Source: Clarkia xantiana subsp. parviflora
Taxonomy: Eukaryota; Streptophyta; Magnoliopsida; Myrtales; Onagraceae
DNA: 64,000 nucleotides
Direction: 5' to 3'
Assembly: GCA_036873135.1 (NCBI GenBank)
Contig: JAPTYO010000011.1
Coordinates: 15,324,747 to 15,388,746, forward strand
Shown piece by piece: positions 58,236-64,000 of this stretch. Both the position numbers and the translations under genes were made by a program. Under the pieces are notes generated by a model that was not told where the DNA came from, did not search any database, and saw only the letters and a program-made list of their open reading frames with translations. How positions within the stretch are numbered: the stretch's first letter is position 1; each line of letters begins with the position of its first letter.

Positions 58236-58806
58236 CGGTCCCCAGAACGGAAGACAGCAGAACATGGCAACAATAGCTCTCACGAATGAGGAGATCGAAG
58301 AGCTAATAGCTAGGAAGATCAAGGATTCGAAGGGAAGAGCAATGCACAAACTAAGAGACGGGGCCTCACACCCTTTCACTAAGGAGCTTATCAATGTAAT
58401 GGTCCCACCAAACGTCACAGCACGTCAAATTCTGGACTATGTAGGGAAAGGAGATCCAATACAGCATACCCAGAAGCACGAATCATCACTCCTGGGAAGA
58501 ACGGCGGTCGAGGACCATTATGCAATGCTATTTCATTGACCTTAGCTGGGAACTCTTCATACTGGTTCTTTAGTCTACCCCAAGCATCCATAGCCTCATG
58601 GGTAGATCTAAATGATAAATTCATCCAACAATACTTAGGGGAGAGACATCTCCTAAAGGGCGACTCAGCGGTGGATGATGTGAAGCAAGGATACGATGAA
58701 ATATTGGCAAGCTACTAAACAAGATTCAATCAGAATATCTCCGACATAGCGACAGAGCTCGCAGAAGGGGAGATAGTTCGTGCTTTCGTATGGAACCTAG
58801 GATGCC

Positions 58807-58826
58807 GGGGGGGGGGGGGGGGGGGG
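58807..58826. repeat. G20 homopolymer within gag
   Basis: Twenty consecutive G where the capsid frame is lost. Replication slippage or assembly error could both explain it. Confidence 0.9.
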
Positions 58827-59068
58827 CACCTCTGGCGGACAATGTGGAAGTGCTGTCAATTAACTCAGTAGAAGAGCTGGCAGAAAGAGTTAAGGCATAT
58901 ATTGATTTGGAGCGAGCACGCTCAAATCGGAAGAACCACAGCATCCATCGTAGGCACCAAGAAGACAGGCATGAACACCCCAGGGAGGAGCAAGGGAAAA
59001 TGAGCAATCAAGATCCCAAGGCATACACAACATTGTCTTCACACTCCTCACAAGAGAAGACTCAGTAA

Positions 59069-59531
59069 TCCTGCAGGAAATAAAGAGGCTAAATCTCTGG
59101 ACACCACCAACGGAGAAATGATGAAGGAGGATGGGTGTTTTTGAAAAATGAAGGTGGGAAATAATGAAGGGGAGTCCAAAAGCATGCCTTATAAAAGGAT
59201 ATTCTAGGGATTTTTCTACAAAAAGCTCCAATAAAAAGGAGACACGAACAAAAGGACACAGTCTGATGGCTAAGTAAAACGAGACCAAGGCTCGTAATTC
59301 TTACCCTCATATAATATCATTATATGACGTGAATTTTCTTAAATCTAATAAAACCATTTCCTGTTTGTATTAAGCTTCTCTAAAGCAGGGGGCATGAAAA
59401 ATCACGACGCGTCTTGAGCACTTGATAAAGGCCGGGATCGTCACAAAGGTACGCCTTACTACTTACTTGGGCGATATTCCTCGAAAATAGAGTCAAGAAA
59501 AGGTTAAACCATTCATTGACTTGGAAGAAAA
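59069..59531 (+). other. 3' part of the gag-only element
   Basis: No coding frame of known type; it ends in GACTTGGAAGAAAA, the likely purine tract, directly before the 3' LTR. Confidence 0.6.
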
Positions 59532-60301
59532 TGTTGAATATACGCCCAAGCTATCACGAATTGGACCCGATAAATGGGTCATAACCGAATATAATTCGAA
59601 ACTTGGAACACGGACACCCAAGTCCCAGCAGGTAGGCCCAAAAAACACCCCGAGTGGCGAAAACCACTCGGGAAATCCTCGAGTGGGTAGACCACTCGGA
59701 GGTAACCCAAGAAAAGGAAAATTGCTCGGGTTACCCTAGCAAGGCACTAGGGGTACCCGTCCGGACGAGTCCCCCTTGCCCCGACCCCTACCCCTGGACG
59801 ATATTTCGCCCGGGGCTCGCCCTTGGAGGCCACATATCAACACTTAGCCATATTAAACCTATCTACATTCGAACCAGGGTCAAATGCACCTTATTTACGG
59901 CCAAGGACAACTTATATTACAAAATTGCCACAACCGGACCCGGAAACCACTGGAACCGGGGTGGTCCAATAGAAACTCTATAAATAGAGACCTCTTCTCC
60001 TCATTTGAAGGTAATCTCTCATTCTCTCTCTAAGCTCACTACCTCTCTCTAAAGATCATACTTACTTAAGCTTCAGAGTGGGCTTACCGGGACTGCCCAG
60101 GTGCCCATATGCAGGTATCCAAGGAGAGGAAGCGAGGAACCGAGAAGAAAGAAGCCCACGAAGTAGAAGTCCGGGAAGAAGAAGCCCACGAAGTAGAAGT
60201 CCGGGAATAAGAAGCCCTCGAAGGAGGAACCCGGGAATAAGAAGCCCTCGAAGGAGGAACCCGGGAAGAATAAGCCCACAGAGGAAACTCGTGTGCAAAC
60301 A
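59532..60301 (+). repeat. 3' LTR of the gag-only element
   Basis: It matches 56803-57558 from CCCAAGCTATCACGAATTGG onward and ends GTGTGCAAACA. The purine-rich repeat near its end (60130-60275) has one or two more units than the left copy. The exact first base (59532 or 59535) is uncertain. Confidence 0.85.
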
Positions 60302-60660
60302 CTTTTTATACAACATATTTGACCAAATGTAGATTTTGATACAAGATGTATTTTTTTATATACCTTTGGTACCAAACGTTTGAACTTCGTTGCCTTTTGG
60401 TCAGTCTATGAGCTGGCTATTAGTTTTGGCCGTCAAATGACACATGCAAGCCACGTGACCCACCTTAAACTTTGTATTTTGTTCAATTTAGTCCCTCAAA
60501 TCACTTACTTTTATTGTGTTTAATTTAGTCCTAAAATTTTAAAACCGAACCCAATTGAACCCAATCGAACCTAATTGACCTAGTCAAACCTAGCCCGAGC
60601 TAGGTACATATCTAGGTATGGCTAGGTCAATTGGGACCTTACCAATTGGACCCAGTTAGG

Positions 60661-61370
60661 TCTATCATGGAAAAAGCTCGTCGGGGGTTCCAAACTAGGC
60701 AACGTTGCGTCGAGTCGTGTTCCGATCCTCTTCTTGTTACTCTTTTTCGTAGTGTTATTGTCGGTTGTTTATCTGACCTTCGAATACATGCACGAAGGAT
60801 TGCGCCAGAGAGGGGGGGGTATCTCTGGCAAACCCTCTCTAATACTAAAGTCAGAGTCGGATTCTAGAGAGATAAAGTAGAGAGAAGGCAGAGCTCAAGC
60901 ATAGAAAATGAGAGATCAAGTTGTAAGTGAAGAATACCTTCCCATATTTATAGAGTTTGAGAATTGGGCACCGGATGGGCCAGGTGTCAGTCACCCAAGG
61001 GTTCGGGGCCGGTCGCGGGAGTCATCGGCCCCGTGACGCCGGACCGGTCCGGTTCCATGGTACCGTACTAATCTGGTGCCATAACACCGGACTAGTCCGG
61101 TTTGGGCTAGTTTGGTGTTTTCGACAACGAACTTGTCCGGACGGGAGGACTAGCGTGTGTAAAAATAAAGGCCTTAGCCCGTTACCATGTTCGGGGTCGA
61201 CAGCGCGACCATGTCGAGCCTTAATGAGGTCGAGTCGGGTGTATATCCATCGTTATCCCCTGAGTCAAGCATATGTTTTACCTTTACTTGACTTTATTTA
61301 TTAGAAGGATTTACACCCGATTGTATCTCGGCTTTATTATACCTCTTTTCATGAGTTTGTCATTGTCATT
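60661..61370 (-). other. Probable remains of a minus-strand LTR
   Basis: A CTCTATAAATATGGG box reads on the minus strand at about 60946-60960, followed by CTCTCTACTTTATCTC and GCCAGAGATAC, the layout of an LTR promoter and leader. I cannot define its ends. ORFs here are short and unrecognised. Confidence 0.3.
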
Positions 61371-61499
61371 GTCTGTGTCGGACGGTCGTTCCTTCCGTGC
61401 TAGGAAGTTGTTCGACCTATGTCATCATCATTCTTGATGGATATACGTCTGATTCGGGTTAGTTTTACATTCATGCCTCGTTAACACGTAAAACCCACC

Positions 61500-62111
61500 A
61501 ACTGCTCAAAACGCTTATTCATGGGTTAGAACGGTCTGAACCCATGATACATGCATATTCGGACTCTGACCCGTCCGGATTGTCCAAACAATCCGGACTA
61601 CTCCGGATTGTGCAAAACAATCCGTGATAGTTCGGATTGTCGACAATCCGAACCCCCGGATTATTCGTATAATCAGGGGGTTCGGATTATTACCCCGGGA
61701 AACGCGCATACCCGCATATCAACACTACGTACAAGCCTTCACGATATCAACTTTTCCTACGTTCGCGCCCAGTTCACATTTTCTACTAAGCCGAGATCGG
61801 ACCGTTCAAAACTGGGTTCGGTTCTTAGTTTCCCTATATATAGGAAACTAGGCCAACCATTTCATAACTTAAGTTGACAAGGAAGCTCTGACTTTTCTCT
61901 AGCTTTCTCTCTCAATATTTCTGATTTAAGCATCGGAGAGGGCTCATCGCACACCAACCCCCCCCCCCAACCTCGTGGTGTCGATACTGCCCCGTGTGCA
62001 GGTCACAGGAGGAGCGCGCGTACAAGGTATCGTATAGCGACCAGACGACCCGACGAACACTTCTACCTATCGTACAGGTACTTGACACCCTGAGTGGTTA
62101 AGGTCCCAACA
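61500..62111 (+). repeat. 5' LTR end of the last Gypsy element
   Basis: It ends GGTCCCAACA just before the primer site at 62115. A TATATATAGG box lies at 61833, inside a near-perfect inverted repeat TAGTTTCC / GGAAACTA. A start was not found, so the left limit is arbitrary. Run of C at 61961-61970. Confidence 0.6.
61573..61683. other. Series of strong hairpins in the LTR upstream region
   Basis: GTCCGGATTG (61573-61582) pairs with 61589-61598, which can instead pair with 61602-61610. A perfect 24-base palindrome lies at 61630-61653. GAACCCCC (61650-61657) pairs with 61676-61683 around a further GATTAT/ATAATC stem. All lie about 150-260 bases upstream of the TATA box at 61832. Confidence 0.75.
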
Positions 62112-62114
62112 TTT

Positions 62115-62130
62115 TGGCGTCGTCCGCAAG
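62115..62130 (+). other. Primer-binding site of the last Gypsy element
   Basis: TGGCGTCGTCCGCAAG, a variant of the usual TGGCGCCGT type, three bases after the LTR end. Confidence 0.75.
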
Positions 62131-62169
62131 ATTCGAACAAACAAGCACTCGTTAACCAGCAGCAGCTAC

Positions 62170-62774
62170 ATGGCAAACACATACGTCATACATGGTGGTT
62201 TCGGAGCCGGAGATGAAACATCGTACGCAAGGAAAGCATACGCATCCCACAGAGTGTGACAGGTTGAAGAGCACCAACAGTATGATGAACCCATGAATAC
62301 GTCATATAATTCTCGGAAAAGGACAAAGAGCATATAGTGTACCCATAAGACGATGCTCTAGTCATAACCATGGAGTTAGACAACATGGATATCAAGCGCA
62401 TAATAGTAGATGGAAAAAGTTCCCCCAGCATACTAACTAAGGAAATGGTCCTCGCCTTGGGAAGGAAAAAGAGTATCAAGCCGATGCATTCACCACTAGT
62501 AGGTTTCATGGGTGACACCAAGTATCTGGTGGGAACAATCAAATTACCAGTCACATTGGGGACTGGTGATAGTAAACTGCGCATGGAGATACCATTCTTA
62601 GTAGCGGAAAAAGTAGATGCATACAATGGCATCCTAGGCTACACAACTATGAATGGGTGTGATATAATAGCCTCTACAGCCCACCAAAAGCTGAAATTCC
62701 CAACTATTGCGGGAATTGGTGAGGTTAAACGAGACCAACAGCTATCAAAGGTGTGCTACTACATAACGCTCTAA
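62170..62774 (+). pseudogene. Gypsy gag C-terminus joined to aspartic protease
   Basis: An ATG at 62170 opens MANTYVIHGGFGAGDETSYA, and RKAYASH follows. This resembles the linker that normally lies after the zinc knuckle of gag, so the capsid is missing. After stops and a frame change the protease follows: YPHDDALVITMELDNMDIKR, IIVDGKSSPSIL, then PLVGFMGDTKYLVGTIKLPV and AYNGILGYTTMNG, up to 62774. The active-site loop usually reads DTGSS or DNGSS but is DGKSS here, which should weaken catalysis. Retropepsin processes the Gag-Pol polyprotein in the virus-like particle. Confidence 0.85.
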
Positions 62775-62870
62775 CACAACGTCAAGGAAGATGACAACGA
62801 CATCCCTTCCATTGACGAGGACCCTAGAAAAGAACACGCTCGTCCAACTCCAATAGAGGAGTTACGAGAG

Positions 62871-63963
62871 GTGAAGATTGACGAGCCTGATCAGATGGTC
62901 CGAATTGGTGCGCCATTATCCGAAGAAGAGGTGATAGAGAGCACAACACTCCTGTGGGAGTACAAAGACCTATTGGCATGGTCTCCGAGTGACATGCCTA
63001 TGATAAACCCAGACATAATCTCCCATAAGCTCAACATCAAACCAGAAACCAGAGCGATCGAGCAAAAACTACGAGCGCTTGGGGGCAACAAGTAAGTAGC
63101 CGTCCGAGAGGAAGTAGGAAAGCTTTTAGAAGCGGGATTCATCGAAGAGGCATGGTTCCAAACATGGGTTGCAAACCCAGTATTGGTACCAAAGCCGAAT
63201 GACAAGTTGAGGATGTGTATCGACAATAGGGACCTCAACAATGCATGCGCTAAGGACTCGTATCCTTTACCAAGAATTGACCAACTTGTTGATGCCACTG
63301 CAGGACACGAATTGCTGACTATAAATGAATGCATACTCCGGGTATAAACAAATTCCAATGTCTCCAGAGGACGCACCACACACTGCATTGTATGCAGATA
63401 GCGACATATACAACTATAAGGTAATGCAGTTTGGTCTAATTAATGCGGGTGCGACATACCAACGGATGGTAAACATAATATTTGGGGACTTGATCGGTAA
63501 GACGATGGAGGCATATGTGGACGACATGGTCGTCAAGTCAGCAAAGAGATACAACCATGCTGATGACCTACGCACAACATTCCAAAGGATGCACGAATTC
63601 CAAGTGCGCCTGAACCCAGCAAGGTGTGCCTACGGTGTACAATCAGGGAAGATACTGGGATTCATGGTCAACCAAAGGGGAATAGAGGCGAACCCATAAA
63701 AAGTAAAGGCAATAGAAGAGATGACGTCTCCTATAAAATACAAGGAGGTGCAGCAGCTAAATGGTCGTTTGACAGCCTTAAATAGATTCCTGGCAAAGAT
63801 TGGCGATAAAGCACTCCCTTTCTTCGAAGTCTTGCGTGCATACAAGAAATTCGAATGGATGCCATTTTGCGAAGAGGCCTTTCAGCAGTTAAAGCAACAT
63901 TTGCGAACACTGTCAGCATTAGCGAAACCAATACAAGGCCTCTTTACCACTATATATCAGTAA
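62871..63963 (+). pseudogene. Gypsy reverse transcriptase, running to the window end
   Basis: 62871-63095 gives the N-terminal linker (LLWEYKDLLAWSPSDMP and ISHKLNIKPETRAIEQK). After a stop at 63094 the frame continues VREEVGKLLEAGFIEEAWF, NPVLVPKPNDKLRMCIDNRD and YPLPRIDQLVDATAGHELL. A one-base shift near 63325 leads to 63325-63699 (NAYSGYKQIPMSPED, then AYVDDMVVKS with the catalytic YVDD), and a TAA at 63700 separates the connection domain (63721-63963: LNGRLTALNRFLAKIGDKAL, PFFEVLRAYKKFEW). A further stop at 63961 precedes RNase H. Motif style (YVDDMVVKS) is that of the non-chromovirus Gypsy group. Several stops make this copy inactive. Confidence 0.92.
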
Positions 63964-64000
63964 GCAACACCGCAGTCAGTTCAGTGCTCGTCAGACGGAA

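Larger units (their letters stand above)
57613..59068 (+). pseudogene. Gypsy gag polyprotein, decayed
   Basis: From an ATG at 57613 there is a Gln/Pro/Asn-rich N-terminal part with stops, a 9-residue repeat (58094-58235), and then the capsid domain in pieces: HPFTKELINVMVPPN and GKGDPIQHTQKHES (58264-58539), LTLAGNSSYWFFSLPQASIA with IASWVDLNDKFIQQYLG (58536-58718), and SINSVEELAERVKAYIDLER (58790-59068). These are the standard blocks of the plant Gypsy capsid. Frames change near 58537 and around the G run at 58807-58826, and a TAA lies at 58716. No zinc knuckle or protease follows. Not functional. Confidence 0.88.
56803..60301 (+). mobile_element. Gag-only LTR element (TR-GAG-like), 3.5 kb
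   Basis: LTRs at 56803-57558 and about 59532-60301 are flanked by CTTTT (56798-56802, 60302-60306). The primer site is CTGGCGCCGTTTACTGG. The 2-kb interior encodes a decayed Gypsy gag and nothing of protease, reverse transcriptase or integrase. Size under 4 kb and gag without pol match the described TR-GAG class of non-autonomous elements. Confidence 0.88.
56786..60660. mobile_element. Foldback Mutator-like element interrupted by an LTR element
   Basis: 56786-56802 (GTTTAAATGTACTTTT) matches the start of the family at 34132, and 60302-60660 continues it (CAAATGTAGATTTTGATAC, TTAGTTTTGGCCGTCAAATG, ATTTAGTCCCTCAAAT). The LTR element 56803-60301 with duplication CTTTT lies exactly between. The right arm is missing after about 60660, so the element is truncated. 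Confidence 0.8.

Noticed and set aside
62186..62632. Minus-strand 148-codon ORF
   Set aside because: Shadow of the Gypsy protease frame on the plus strand, which has clear family motifs.
62891..63388. Minus-strand 165-codon ORF
   Set aside because: Shadow of the Gypsy reverse transcriptase on the plus strand.

Overview
The window looks like nuclear, repeat-rich DNA of a flowering plant, probably a dicot. The background is AT-rich, there is no long intact host gene, and plant-type LTR retrotransposons, hAT, CACTA, Mutator-like and Harbinger elements fill most of the sequence. All family names come from reading motifs by eye; no database search was made.

Left part (1-10.0 kb). A 103-bp tandem array (16-358) is followed by a complete non-coding LTR element (1795-7768, target duplication AGCTG, two ~430-bp LTRs, initiator-Met-type primer site). 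Its 5.1-kb interior has no protein but carries a long series of RNA-hairpin-forming inverted repeats, including eight hairpins with the same CAAA loop and compensatory changes. A CACTA transposon end (9248) is cut by an LTR at 10005.

Middle (10.0-31.3 kb). This is a nest. A minus-strand Copia element has its 3' LTR at 10918-11517, reverse transcriptase/RNase H at 12623-13894, gag-like exons at 26725-27692, and two stacked 5' LTRs (29921-30511 and 30662-31262). It is split by a 10.8-kb Gypsy/Tat-like element (15111-25875, duplication CCTAG) whose interior holds only tandem arrays. That element's 5' LTR is in turn split by a 1033-bp hAT element (15620-16652) carrying two pieces, in opposite orientations, of a host WD40 gene of the STRAP type.

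Centre (31.3-38.2 kb). Here lie a 187-bp near-perfect foldback MITE, a 609-bp Mutator-like foldback element with a perfect 9-bp duplication, a broken F-box/LRR gene on the minus strand, and a second hAT copy (37072-37818).

Right-centre (38.2-52.0 kb). A Gypsy element (38230-52045) holds a gag remnant and a 106-bp palindromic tandem array. It was invaded by a second minus-strand Copia element (39655-47123) and by a pol-less relative of itself (47494-50921). That relative carries an antisense additional ORF with its own TATA box, one intron and a coiled coil.

Right part (52.0-64.0 kb). Several foldback Mutator-like elements and a Harbinger MITE come first. Then there is a 3.5-kb gag-only LTR element (56803-60301) inserted in a Mutator-like element, and finally the start of a Gypsy element with almost no gag but with protease and reverse transcriptase running off the window end. 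Insertion order can be read from the nesting and the target duplications, and almost every coding region has stops or frameshifts.
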